DNA of 64,000 bases from JAFAZJ01 sp964437145 (GTDB lineage: Bacteria; Pseudomonadota; Alphaproteobacteria; Reyranellales; Reyranellaceae), in NCBI GenBank assembly GCA_964437145.1, contig CAYTFW010000002.1, positions 1 to 64,000 on the forward strand, in the 5' to 3' direction. Below the pieces are notes generated by a model. The model was not told the DNA's origin. It was given only the letters and a program-made list of their open reading frames with translations, and did not search any database. This document shows, piece by piece, positions 41,789 through 50,644 of this stretch. Both the position numbers and the translations under genes were made by a program. Each line of letters opens with the position of its first letter. The first letter of the stretch is position 1.

Positions 41789-44700
41789 ATGCTGTTCAAC
41801 GCCATCGTCGGCTTCTCGCTGCGCAACCGGCTCTTCGTGCTGGTCGCCGCGTTGCTGGTCAGCCTCTACGGCGTCTTCACGCTTCAGCGCATGCCGGTGG
41901 ATGTCTTCCCCGATCTCAACAAGCCCACCGTCACGCTGATGACCGAGGCCGAGGGTTTCGCGCCGGAGGAAGTGGAGCAGCTCGTCTCCTTCCCGATCGA
42001 GACGGCGGTGAACGGGCTGCCCGGCGTCACGCGCGTGCGATCGGTCTCTTCCGTCGGGCTGTCGATCGTCTTCGTCGAGTTCGACTGGGGCGCCGACATC
42101 TGGCGCGCGCGCCAGCAGGTCAACGAGCGCCTCGGCCAGATACAGGCGCAGCTTCCGCCGCGCGTGATGCCGACGATGGCGCCGGTCTCCTCGATCATGG
42201 GCGAGATCATGCTGGTGGCGATGACGCCGCCGCCGGACGGCTCGCTGGGCCCCATGGAAATGCGCGACCTCGCCGACTGGGTGATGCGGCCGAGGCTGCT
42301 TACCATCCCGGGCATCTCGCAGGTCATCCCGATCGGCGGCGAGGTGCGCCAGTTCCGCGTCATGCCGGATCTCGACCGCCTGCACGCGCTCGACCTGACC
42401 AACGACCAGCTCATCGCCGCGCTCCGCCAGTTCGGCGGCAACGCCGGCGGCGGCTATGTCGACCAGGCGGGCCGCGAGTTCCTGATCCGCAACATCGGCC
42501 GCACCACCTCGCTCGAGGATCTGCGCAACGCCACGGTCGGCTTCCGCGAGGGCCAGCCCATCGCGCTGCGGCAGGTGGCGCGCGTCGAGTATGGCGCCCG
42601 CTTCAAGCGCGGCGACGCCGGCGTGGACGGGCAGCCGGCGGTGATCCTCGCCATCGCCAAGCAGCCGGGCGCCGACACCATCCGCCTGACGCGCGCGGTG
42701 GAGGCGGCGCTGGCCGAGTTGCAGGCCGGCATGCCGCGCGGCGTGGTGGCGGATCGCATCAAGTTCCGTCAGGCCGACTTCATCGCGCAGTCCATCGCCA
42801 ACCTGCGGCAGGTGCTGGCGGAAGCCTTCGTCGTCGTGGCGATCGTGCTCTTCGCCTTTCTGCTGAACATGCGCACGACCTTCATCTCGCTGACGGCGAT
42901 CCCGCTCTCCATCCTGCTGACGGCGATCGTCTTCGCCGCCTTCGGCCTGTCGATCAACACGATGACGCTGGGCGGCCTCGCCATCGCGGTGGGCGAGCTG
43001 GTCGACGACGCGGTGGTCGACGTCGAGAACATCCTGCGCCGCCTCAAGGAGAACGCCGCGCGCGCCGTGCCCGAGCCGGTCATGCGCGTGGTGGTCTCCG
43101 CCAGCGCCGAGGTTCGCTCCGGCATCGTCTACGCCACGCTGATCATCGTGCTGGTCTTCCTGCCGCTCTTCGCCCTGAGCGGCATCGAGGGCCGGCTCTT
43201 CGCGCCGCTGGGCATAGCCTACATCGTCTCGATCCTCTGCTCGCTGCTGGTCGCGGTCACCGTGACGCCGGTGCTGTCCTACTGGCTGCTGCCGCGCATG
43301 CGGCGCATGCACGCGGGCGACGGCGCGCTGGTGCGGATCCTCAAGTCGGGCCAGGACCGGCTGCTGCGCTGGGCCTTCGCGCACCGGCCGCTGGTGCTGG
43401 GCCTCGCCTTCGGCGGCGTCGTCATCGCCGCCGCCAGCGTGCCCTTCCTGCCGCGCGCCTTCCTGCCGCCCTTCAACGAGGGCACGCTGGTCATCAACGT
43501 CACCTACCAGCCGGGCATCTCGCTGGCGGAATCCGATTCGCTCGGACGCGTGGCGGAGCGCCTGCTGCTGCAGATCCCCGAAGTGAAGGGGGTGGGCCGC
43601 CGCACCGGCCGCGCCGAGCTCGACGAGCATGCCGAGGGCGTGCATTCCTCCGAGCTCGACATCGACCTCAGGGAGAGCGGCCGGCCGCGCGCCGAGGTGC
43701 TGGCCGACATCCGCGCGCGGCTCGCCGTCCTGCCGGCGGCGACCAATATCGGCCAGCCGATCAGCCACCGCCTCGACCACATGCTGTCCGGCGTGCGCGC
43801 GCAAATCGCGCTCAAGATCTTCGGCGACGATCTCGACACGCTGCGCACCCTCGCCGAGACGCTGCGCGGCCGGCTGGCGGAAAAAGTCCCGGGCCTGACC
43901 GACCTGCAGCTCGAGCGCCAGGTGCGCATCCCGCAATTGCGCATCGCCGTCGACCACGAGCGCGCCAGGCTCTACGGCGTCTCGGCGGCCGGGCTGACCG
44001 AGACGCTGGAATCGCTCACCGGCGGCACGGTGGTGAGCCAGATCCTCGACGGCACGCGCCGCTTCGACGTGGTGCTGCGGCTCGCCGACGAGGACCGCAC
44101 GACGGCCCGCCTGGCGGAGGCGCGGGTGCCGACGCCGCATGGCCGCGTGCCGCTCGGTCTGCTCGCGCGCGTCGAGGAAGGCGACGGGCCCAACCAGATC
44201 CTGCGCGAGGGCGCGCGCCGGCGCATCGTCGTGCTCGCCAACACGACGCCCGACGCCGACATGGCGCGGGTGATCGCCGGCATCCGCGCCGAGCTCGCGC
44301 GCATCCCGATGCCGACCGGCTACACTGTGGCGCTGGAAGGCACGTTCCAGGCGCAGGAGGAGGCGATGCGCACCATCGCCGTCCTGGCGATCGTGTCGCT
44401 CGGCCTGATCTTCGTCGTGCTCTATTCGCGCTATCGCTCGGCCATGCTTGCGGCGATCATCATGGGCAACGTGCCCCTGGCGCTGATCGGCGCGGTGGCG
44501 GCGATCTGGATCGCCGATCAACCGCTGTCGGTCGCGACCTTGGTGGGCTTCGTGACGCTCACCGGCATCACCACCCGCAACGGCATCCTGAAGGTCAGCC
44601 ACTACCTCAACCTCGCCCTGCACGAAGGCGAGCGCTGGGGCTTGGCGCTTGTCCTGCGCGGCTCGGCCGAACGGCTGACGCCGGTGCTGATGACGGCGCT

Positions 44701-44932
44701 GTCGGCCGGCCTGGCGCTGATCCCGCTGGCCATCGGCGCCGAGGCGCCGGGCAAGGAGATCCTGCACCCGGTCGCCATCACCATTCTGGGCGGTCTGATC
44801 AGCGCGACGCTGCTCGACACGCTGGTGACACCGATTCTGTTCCACCGCTTCGGCCGCCCGGCGCTGGAGCGCCTGCGCGCCCAGGCCAAGGAACGGCGCG
44901 CTGGCGGCGCGCTCGCCGCCGAGACATTCTGA
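41789..44932 (+). CDS. Heavy-metal efflux RND pump (CzcA/CusA family)
   Basis: 1047 residues, twelve membrane helices with two large periplasmic loops. It is a proton-driven inner-membrane pump that works with the adaptor and an outer-membrane channel. The start LFNAIVGFSLRNRLFVLVAA and MPVDVFPDLNKPTVTLMTEA are typical. The fourth helix carries VGELVDDAVVDVENILRRL at about 401-419, with the acidic proton-relay residues; this variant belongs to the heavy-metal class but does not fix the metal. No outer-membrane factor gene is in the window. Confidence 0.92.
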   Translation: MLFNAIVGFSLRNRLFVLVAALLVSLYGVFTLQRMPVDVFPDLNKPTVTLMTEAEGFAPEEVEQLVSFPIETAVNGLPGVTRVRSVSSVGLSIVFVEFDWGADIWRARQQVNERLGQIQAQLPPRVMPTMAPVSSIMGEIMLVAMTPPPDGSLGPMEMRDLADWVMRPRLLTIPGISQVIPIGGEVRQFRVMPDLDRLHALDLTNDQLIAALRQFGGNAGGGYVDQAGREFLIRNIGRTTSLEDLRNATVGFREGQPIALRQVARVEYGARFKRGDAGVDGQPAVILAIAKQPGADTIRLTRAVEAALAELQAGMPRGVVADRIKFRQADFIAQSIANLRQVLAEAFVVVAIVLFAFLLNMRTTFISLTAIPLSILLTAIVFAAFGLSINTMTLGGLAIAVGELVDDAVVDVENILRRLKENAARAVPEPVMRVVVSASAEVRSGIVYATLIIVLVFLPLFALSGIEGRLFAPLGIAYIVSILCSLLVAVTVTPVLSYWLLPRMRRMHAGDGALVRILKSGQDRLLRWAFAHRPLVLGLAFGGVVIAAASVPFLPRAFLPPFNEGTLVINVTYQPGISLAESDSLGRVAERLLLQIPEVKGVGRRTGRAELDEHAEGVHSSELDIDLRESGRPRAEVLADIRARLAVLPAATNIGQPISHRLDHMLSGVRAQIALKIFGDDLDTLRTLAETLRGRLAEKVPGLTDLQLERQVRIPQLRIAVDHERARLYGVSAAGLTETLESLTGGTVVSQILDGTRRFDVVLRLADEDRTTARLAEARVPTPHGRVPLGLLARVEEGDGPNQILREGARRRIVVLANTTPDADMARVIAGIRAELARIPMPTGYTVALEGTFQAQEEAMRTIAVLAIVSLGLIFVVLYSRYRSAMLAAIIMGNVPLALIGAVAAIWIADQPLSVATLVGFVTLTGITTRNGILKVSHYLNLALHEGERWGLALVLRGSAERLTPVLMTALSAGLALIPLAIGAEAPGKEILHPVAITILGGLISATLLDTLVTPILFHRFGRPALERLRAQAKERRAGGALAAETF

Positions 44933-44946
44933 GCAAGGAGACGTCG

Positions 44947-45345
44947 ATGTTGACCAAGCGCACCCTGATCACCACCGCCCTGCTGCTGGGCCTGCCGTCC
45001 GCGGCGCTGGCGCATGGCCCGTCGCGCGGCCCGAATGGCGGGCAGATGCAGGACATCGGCGACTATCACGGCGAGCTGCTGGCGCAGGACGGGCGGCTCA
45101 CCTTCTTCCTCTACGACACGAGCGATCGGCCGCTGCCGGCGAGCGGCGCCGCCGCCACGGCCATCTTGCTCGTCGGCGGCCGCCAGCAGACGCTGACCTT
45201 CGCGCCGCGACCCGATGGCAAGGCGCTGGTCGCCAGCGGCGAGTTCCGCGCCGAACCCAGCCTGCGCGTCGTCGTCCAGCTCGTCCCCGCCGCCGGCAAG
45301 CCACGCGTCCAGGCGCGCTACGCGCCCGTCGAAGCGGCCAAATGA
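44947..45345 (+). CDS. Small periplasmic protein of the metal-efflux operon
   Basis: 132 residues with a signal peptide (LTKRTLITTALLLGLPSAAL, cleavage after ALA) followed at once by HGPSRGPNGGQMQDIGDYHG, which has His, Met and Asp residues able to bind metal. The rest is beta-rich. It is probably a metal-binding helper of the pump. AAGGAG lies 6 nt before the ATG. Its stop overlaps the response regulator start by 4 nt. No named family recognised. Confidence 0.75.
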   Translation: MLTKRTLITTALLLGLPSAALAHGPSRGPNGGQMQDIGDYHGELLAQDGRLTFFLYDTSDRPLPASGAAATAILLVGGRQQTLTFAPRPDGKALVASGEFRAEPSLRVVVQLVPAAGKPRVQARYAPVEAAK

Positions 45346-46094
45346 GCGACGCCGCCGAACGCCGTCTGCTCGATCCCGAGGCGCATATCCTCGTCGTCGA
45401 GGACGACGGCGAGATGCGCAACCTCGTCGCGCGCCTGCTGCGCGAGGCCGCCTTCCGCGTCTCGACGGCGCGCGACGGGCGCGAGATGTGGGCGCTCTTG
45501 GACAATCCGGCCGGCCAGCCGGACCTCATCCTGCTCGACGTGATGCTGCCGGGGGCTTCGGGCCTCGACCTGCTGCGCCGCCTGCGCGAACGCTCGCGGG
45601 TGCCGGTGCTGATGCTGACGGCGCGGCGCGAGGAGATGGATCGCGTGCTGGGCCTCGAGCTCGGCGCCGACGACTATGTCGCCAAGCCCTTCGCCCCACG
45701 CGAGCTGATCGCCCGCGTCCGCGCGCTGCTGCGCCGCGCCGCGCCGACCGGCGCGCAGCCCGACCCGCGTTCGCGGCGGCTGGCCTTCGCCGGCTGGGTG
45801 CTCGACACGGCGCGGCGCGAGCTCATCTCGCCGGAAGGCGTCTCGGTCGATCTCTCCGGCGCGGAGTACGACCTGCTGATCGCCTTCCTCGAGCATCCGC
45901 AGCGCGTGCTGACGCGCGAGCAGCTGCTGGAGGTCGCCAGGCGGCGCGTCGGCGCCGATCCTTTCGACCGCACCGTGGACGTGCAGGTCAGCCGCCTGCG
46001 CCGCAAGATCGAGCCCGAGGACGACAGCCCGTCGCTGATCAAGACCGTGCGGGGCGCGGGCTACGTTCTGGTCGCGGATGTCACGCGCGCCTGA
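45342..46094 (+). CDS. OmpR/PhoB-family response regulator
   Basis: 250 residues. Receiver domain with ILVVEDDGEMRNLVARLL, phospho-acceptor Asp66 in DLILLDVMLPG, and Lys in DYVAKPFAPRE. The C-terminal winged helix shows DLLIAFLEHPQRVLTREQLL, RTVDVQVSRLRRKIE and IKTVRGAGYVLVADV. It probably activates the efflux operon in which it lies, sensing metal through the kinase gene that follows directly. Confidence 0.94.
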   Translation: MSDAAERRLLDPEAHILVVEDDGEMRNLVARLLREAAFRVSTARDGREMWALLDNPAGQPDLILLDVMLPGASGLDLLRRLRERSRVPVLMLTARREEMDRVLGLELGADDYVAKPFAPRELIARVRALLRRAAPTGAQPDPRSRRLAFAGWVLDTARRELISPEGVSVDLSGAEYDLLIAFLEHPQRVLTREQLLEVARRRVGADPFDRTVDVQVSRLRRKIEPEDDSPSLIKTVRGAGYVLVADVTRA

Positions 46095-46095
46095 G

Positions 46096-47403
46096 ATGGC
46101 CCGCATCAGATTTCTCTGGCCCACGAGCCTGGCCGGACGGATCACGCTACTGCTCCTGGGCGGGCTGATGCTGCTGCATGTCGGCAGCCTGTGGGTCCAC
46201 GAACGCGCGCTGCGCGTCTCCGAACAGGGCGCGCGGGTGGAGCGCATGGCCGACCAGCTCGCGGTGGCGCGCGCGGCGGTCGCGCCGCTGCCCGAGGCCG
46301 CGCGCGACGCGGCGGCGCACGCGATGTCGCGGCCGGGCCTCGATATCCATTGGGATCGCGTGGCGCCGCTGCCGGCGGCGGCGGCGCCCGAGGCGCTGGC
46401 CGAGGCCGCCGCGCGGCTGGGCGCCGGCGCGCGGCTCGGCTGGGACCCCAAAGCGGAGCCGGGCCACCGCGTGCTCGGCGCGCTGCCTGTCGAGGGCGGC
46501 GGCTGGATCGTCTTCTCGGCGTCGTGGCTCGCGGCCGGCGGCGGCGCGCTCGACCACGGCTCGATCTCCTCCATGGTGGCGATGGCGCTGGGCATCGGGC
46601 TGATCTCGATCCTGGTCATCCGCTGGATCACCGGGCCGCTGCGCCGCCTGGCGAGCGCCGCCGACCGGATCGGCCGCGACCCGAGCCCGATCCCGGTGCC
46701 GATGGAAGGGCCGCTCGAGGTGCGCCACGCCGCCGCCGCGTTCAACGCCATGCAGGAGCGCATCGCGCGCTTGCTGGAGGACCGCACGGAAGCGCTGGCG
46801 GCGATGAGCCACGACCTGCGCACGCCGCTGTCGCGGCTGCAGCTGCGCGTGGCCTTCCTGCCGGAGGGCGAGGACCGCGCGCGGCTGGAGGCCGACATCG
46901 CCGAGATGGAAGCCATGGTCGCGCGCACCCTCGACTACATCCGCGAGGGTCACGACGCCGAGCCGGTGCGGCCCGTCGACCTCGCGGCGATCCTGCAGAC
47001 GCTCGCCTCCGACGCCGCCGATCAGGGGCACGACGTGGCCTACGAGGGGCCGGGGCGCGCGGTGCTGCCGCTGCGGCGCATCGCGGCCAAGCGCGCGCTG
47101 TCGAACCTGGTCGACAACGCGCTGCGCCATGGCCGCCCGCCGGTGCGTCTCAATATCCGCGACGAGGGCGCGATGCTCGCCGTCGAGGTCTCCGACGCCG
47201 GTCAAGGCATCGCCGAGGCGGACCGCGCCCGGGCCGTGGCGCCCTTCGTGCAGCTCGACCCGGCGCGCAGCGGCTCCGGCGTCGGCCTCGGACTGGCCAT
47301 CGCGCAACGCTTCGCGCAGGCCAGCGACGGCCGCCTGGAGCTCGGCCAATCGCCCGCGGGCGGGCTGCTCGCCCGGTTTCTTCTGCCGCGACACGCCGGC
47401 TGA
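46096..47403 (+). CDS. Two-component sensor histidine kinase
   Basis: 435 residues from the ATG at 46096 (one base after the regulator stop); an in-frame ATG at 46078 would overlap that gene. It has two membrane helices (about 14-34 and 156-177) around a periplasmic sensor of about 120 residues, then HAMP, a dimerisation helix with His239 in AAMSHDLRTPLSRLQ, and an ATPase domain with Asn341 in SNLVDNALRHG and GSGVGLGLAIAQRF. The sensor loop has few Cys/His, so the ligand is unclear. Last gene of the efflux operon. Confidence 0.93.
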   Translation: MARIRFLWPTSLAGRITLLLLGGLMLLHVGSLWVHERALRVSEQGARVERMADQLAVARAAVAPLPEAARDAAAHAMSRPGLDIHWDRVAPLPAAAAPEALAEAAARLGAGARLGWDPKAEPGHRVLGALPVEGGGWIVFSASWLAAGGGALDHGSISSMVAMALGIGLISILVIRWITGPLRRLASAADRIGRDPSPIPVPMEGPLEVRHAAAAFNAMQERIARLLEDRTEALAAMSHDLRTPLSRLQLRVAFLPEGEDRARLEADIAEMEAMVARTLDYIREGHDAEPVRPVDLAAILQTLASDAADQGHDVAYEGPGRAVLPLRRIAAKRALSNLVDNALRHGRPPVRLNIRDEGAMLAVEVSDAGQGIAEADRARAVAPFVQLDPARSGSGVGLGLAIAQRFAQASDGRLELGQSPAGGLLARFLLPRHAG

Positions 47404-47467
47404 ACGCCGCCCCGCCAAGCGCCCACCGAGCTGGGCCTCGTCGACAATCAGCGACCGCCGATGGCGG

Positions 47468-48157
47468 TCAGGCCGCCAGGCTGGCGTGGGCGACCGCCAG
47501 CCGCCGCAGGCGATTGTTCTCGGCATAGGCGGCGACGGCGGCCAGCCCGGCCGGCGGCTCGCCATAGGGCGACGGGCGGCAGGCGAGGCTGATCGCCGGC
47601 AGCACGTCGCTGCGCAGATCGTAGCCATCGGCGATCCACTGGTCGATCCACGCCTCGACATCGGCCGGCGCGCCGCCGGGCAGGAAGTGGCTCAGCGCGC
47701 GACCGATCGACTTGCGCCATTGGGCCACCAGGGGCGACACGCCGGGCGCCGCAGGGGACTCCTCGGGGGCCGGCGCCGCGGCGGGCGCCACTTCGGCGAC
47801 CGGCTCGGGAATCGGCACAGGCAGCGCGGGATCGGCCGGCCAACGCCGCCGCGCGCGCTTGCCGACGCGATGCAGCCGATGCCAGTCGACGACGGCGAGG
47901 AATTCCTGGCCCTCGACCTCGTAAACGCTGAGCAGCTTGCGCGCCACCAGCTCCTCGATCATCGCGCGCACCCGCTCGTCGTCGATCGGATCGCCGGGAA
48001 ACACCTGCAGGCGGATGGTGCGCGGCCGCAGAGGCTGCACGCCGAAACTGTCGGCGAAGTTCTGCAGGCCGAGGAACAGGAGGCGGGTCATCACCGCGCA
48101 GTCGATGACGGCCTCCCAGGTCCAGAAGTCGGAAGAGATCTTGCGGGTGTGCGCCAT
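47468..48157 (-). CDS. Phage-replication-like (winged-helix) protein of unknown function
   Basis: 229 residues. The N-terminal 110 residues resemble phage replisome-organiser type domains: SSDFWTWEAVIDCAVMTRLL, FLGLQNFADSFGVQPLRPRT, FPGDPIDDERVRAMIEELVA and LLSVYEVEGQEFLAVVDWHR. A Pro/Ala/Glu linker (130-160) joins a C-terminal helical part that ends AYAENNRLRRLAVAHASLAA. DNA binding is inferred. A 7-bp hairpin (47453-47469) overlaps the stop. A copy of its final 20 codons stands alone at 39922-39984. No other phage gene is adjacent. Confidence 0.6.
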   Translation of the reverse strand: MAHTRKISSDFWTWEAVIDCAVMTRLLFLGLQNFADSFGVQPLRPRTIRLQVFPGDPIDDERVRAMIEELVARKLLSVYEVEGQEFLAVVDWHRLHRVGKRARRRWPADPALPVPIPEPVAEVAPAAAPAPEESPAAPGVSPLVAQWRKSIGRALSHFLPGGAPADVEAWIDQWIADGYDLRSDVLPAISLACRPSPYGEPPAGLAAVAAYAENNRLRRLAVAHASLAA

Positions 48158-48312
48158 GGGGCGAGCTCCAGAGGTTGAATTCTGGAGATGGTGTAATCCC
48201 GCGACGCGCGATCTCCAATTTCCGCGGCTACGGGCGCGCTATCCATGCGTTCGACCCTACAGCCGCAGCCACTTCTTTTGCCGCTATCGGCGAAATCTGG
48301 CACGGCTGTTTT

Positions 48313-48439
48313 CCTCCCTCTCCCCGCGTGCGGGGAGAGGGTTGGGGTGAGGGGAAGTCTCAGGTTGCGCACGATCATTGTGCGTCACTTGCGACAGCCC
48401 CTCACCCCGACCCTCTCCCCGCGCGCGGGGAGAGGGAGG
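48313..48439. repeat. 127-nt nested palindromic element next to the GMC oxidoreductase stop
   Basis: The left part 48313-48354 and right part 48398-48439 are reverse complements with about two mismatches over 42 nt. Each contains its own hairpin CCCTCTCCCCGC ... GCGGGGAGAGGG. The total length and nested layout match the unrelated-sequence element at 12564-12691. It ends at the base before the GMC oxidoreductase stop codon. A single arm recurs at 60383-60412. The rest of the gap from 48158 shows no gene. Confidence 0.85.
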
Positions 48440-50062
48440 TCAGACAGCCGCCGCCCGGACCATGTCGGCGCATTTTTCGCCGATCATGATCGAGGGCGCG
48501 TTGGTGTTGCCGGCGACGATGCTGGGCATGATCGAGGCGTCAGCGACGCGCAGCCCGCCGACGCCGTGCACGCGCAGTTGCGGGTCGACCACCGCGTCGA
48601 CCTCGCGGCCCATCTTGCAGGTGCCGACGGGGTGCAGGTTCGACACGCCGGTCTCGCGGATATAGGCGCGCATCGCCGCCTCGTCGGTCACGCCGGTGCC
48701 GGGCATGATCTCCTCGACCACGAAGGGCGCCAGCGCCTTCTGGCGGGCGATCGCGCGGCAGATCTCGATGCCGCGCAGCATGGCGTTCCAGTCGTTGGCG
48801 CTCTTCAGGAAGTTGAAGCGGATCTCCGGCGCGGCCAACGGGTCGGGCGATTTCAGCCGCACCGTGCCGCGGCCATCGGGTGTCAGGTGCACCGGCGACA
48901 AACCGAAGGCCGAGAAGGGCTGCGGTATCACGCCGTGGCGGTTCCGCTCCTTCACCGACCAGGCGAACATGTTGATCTGCAGATCGGGCCGCTCCAGCCG
49001 CTGGTCGCTTTTCACCATCGCGCCGACATAGAGGCCCATGCTCGACAGCGGCCCGGTGCGCGCGAAGACGTACTTGATGCCGGCCATCACCTGCCGCGTC
49101 CACGAATTGGCGAGGTCGTTCATGGTCACCGGCTGCGAGCAGCGATAGCCGACATAGGTGTTGAAGTGATCGTGCAGGTGGCTGCCGACGCCGGGCATGT
49201 CCTTCACGACAGCGATACCGTGCTCGCGCAGATGCGAAGCCGGCCCCAGGCCGGAGAGCATCAGCAATTGCGGGCTGCCATAGACGCCGCCGGAGACGAT
49301 CACCTCGCGCGAGGCACGCGCCGTCACCAGGCCCGCGGGCGTGCGGTATTCGACGCCGACGGCGCGGCCGTTCTCGAGCAGCAGGCGCGTCGCATGCGCC
49401 GAGGTGGCGATCACCAGATTGGGCCGCGCCTTGGCGTCCTTGAGGTAGGCGCGCGCCGAGGACCAGCGCCGCGCGTTGTTGATCGTGGTCTGGTAGTAGC
49501 CGACGCCCTCCTGATCCTTGCCGTTGAAATCGGGATTGGCGGGGAAGCCGGCCTCGATCGCCGCGTCGTGCATGGCGCGCGCCACCGAGGGCTGCCAGCG
49601 ATGGTCCGACACGCGCAGCGGCCCGCCGACGCCGTGATAATCGTTGGCGCCGCGCACGTTGTCCTCGGCGCGCTTGAAGTAGGGCAGCACCGAATCGTAG
49701 TCCCAGCCCTCGCAGCCGCGCTGGCGCCACTCGTCGTAGTCGGCGGCGTTGCCGCGCATGTAGACCATGCCGTTGATCGAGCTGGTGCCGCCCAGCACCT
49801 TGCCGCGCGGCTGGTACATGGTGCGGTTATTGAGCTCGGGCTCCGCCTCGCTCTCGAACATCCAGTTCACGCGCGGATTGTTGAAGGTCTTGTGGTAGCC
49901 CAGCGGGACGTGGATCCAGGGGTAGGAGTCCTTGGGGCCGGCCTCGAGGAGGAGGACGCGGAACTTGCCGTCCTCGCTGAGGCGGCCGGCGACGGCGCAG
50001 CCGGCCGAGCCGGCGCCGGTGACGATGAAGTCGTAGGTGTTGGTGGTGGTATCGGTTGCCAT
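48440..50062 (-). CDS. GMC-family FAD-dependent oxidoreductase (choline dehydrogenase-like)
   Basis: 540 residues. The FAD-binding start DFIVTGAGSAGCAVAGRLSE is a clear dinucleotide fold. GMC signatures appear at GKVLGGTSSINGMVYMRGNA and in EVIVSGGVYGSPQLLMLSGL. The catalytic His is in VSNLHPVGTCKMGREVDAVV. It oxidises an alcohol; the closest named relatives are choline dehydrogenases and alkan-1-ol dehydrogenases, but the Bet cluster is absent, so the symbol betA is not justified. It is transcribed alone, away from the defence island. Confidence 0.92.
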   Translation of the reverse strand: MATDTTTNTYDFIVTGAGSAGCAVAGRLSEDGKFRVLLLEAGPKDSYPWIHVPLGYHKTFNNPRVNWMFESEAEPELNNRTMYQPRGKVLGGTSSINGMVYMRGNAADYDEWRQRGCEGWDYDSVLPYFKRAEDNVRGANDYHGVGGPLRVSDHRWQPSVARAMHDAAIEAGFPANPDFNGKDQEGVGYYQTTINNARRWSSARAYLKDAKARPNLVIATSAHATRLLLENGRAVGVEYRTPAGLVTARASREVIVSGGVYGSPQLLMLSGLGPASHLREHGIAVVKDMPGVGSHLHDHFNTYVGYRCSQPVTMNDLANSWTRQVMAGIKYVFARTGPLSSMGLYVGAMVKSDQRLERPDLQINMFAWSVKERNRHGVIPQPFSAFGLSPVHLTPDGRGTVRLKSPDPLAAPEIRFNFLKSANDWNAMLRGIEICRAIARQKALAPFVVEEIMPGTGVTDEAAMRAYIRETGVSNLHPVGTCKMGREVDAVVDPQLRVHGVGGLRVADASIMPSIVAGNTNAPSIMIGEKCADMVRAAAV

Positions 50063-50180
50063 GGACTGACTACGCTTCCTCCCGCGCTTTGGGGCAACTG
50101 TGACCGGCGCCGGCGAATTTGGGAAGCTTCAGACCAATCCTTGAAGGAACAGCTTCCTGAATGCGGTCGGTCGCTGTAAT

Positions 50181-50264
50181 CATTTGGATGAGCCACCTGC
50201 CCAGGTGAATGGCCCGACCAAATGAAAGGGGCTTGGCATTTGGATATCGTGTCACCTGCCCGGC
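50181..50264. repeat. Two imperfect direct repeats and a small palindrome before vsr
   Basis: CATTTGGAT is followed by CACCTGCCC twice, at 50181-50202 and 50237-50261, with 4 nt between the two words in the first copy and 7 nt in the second. The first copy also makes a 14-nt inverted repeat, CACCTG-CC-CAGGTG (50194-50207). The pair spans the expected promoter and start of the vsr gene. It may be an operator for the operon or a scar of the island's arrival. Confidence 0.45.
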
Positions 50265-50644
50265 GTTCAGAGATAATGAGCCGCATTGCCGGCAAGGAGA
50301 CGAAGCCGGAAATCGCGGTAAGAAAGTTGGCGCATCGGCTGGGCTACAGGTTTCGACTGCATCGGCGCGATCTTCCTGGGCGCCCTGATATTGTATTTCC
50401 CAGCCGTCAGATCGTTTTGTTTGTCCATGGATGCTTTTGGCATCGCCATGATGCCTGTCGTTTTGCATACACGCCTAAATCGAACGTTGAGTTCTGGCAG
50501 ACAAAGTTTAGAAATAATGTCGCTCGCGACGCGCGTGCGAAGCAAGACCTTGAGCGCCTCGGCTGGCGTGTTGCGATCATCTGGGAGTGCGAAACATCGG
50601 ATACAATCAGCCTCAGCCTGAAGTTGAGGAAAATCCTTGAGTGA
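50240..50644 (+). CDS. vsr: Very short patch repair endonuclease
   Basis: About 134 residues. It nicks beside T:G mismatches that arise when 5-methylcytosine deaminates. Catalytic Asp50 (GRPDIVF), His63 and His68, and the zinc ligands Cys65, His70 and Cys73 (FVHGCFWHRHDAC) are in the E. coli Vsr spacing, and a later Cys lies in IWECETS. I prefer the TTG at 50240, 8 nt after AAAGGGG, which gives the normal start DIVSPARRSEIM; an ATG at 50222 lacks a ribosome site. First gene of the lower-G+C defence operon, overlapping the methylase start. Confidence 0.92.
   Translation: MDIVSPARRSEIMSRIAGKETKPEIAVRKLAHRLGYRFRLHRRDLPGRPDIVFPSRQIVLFVHGCFWHRHDACRFAYTPKSNVEFWQTKFRNNVARDARAKQDLERLGWRVAIIWECETSDTISLSLKLRKILE

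Noticed and set aside
40262..44845. A very long open frame (over 1500 codons) on the minus strand opposite the efflux pump
   Set aside because: It is antisense to the well-supported adaptor and pump genes, rich in His/Arg/Asp/Ala of the kind produced by reversed G+C-rich codons, and shows no protein family.
48440..50062. Naming the GMC oxidoreductase betA
   Set aside because: The family match is clear but no betaine genes are nearby, and many alcohol-oxidising GMC enzymes look alike.
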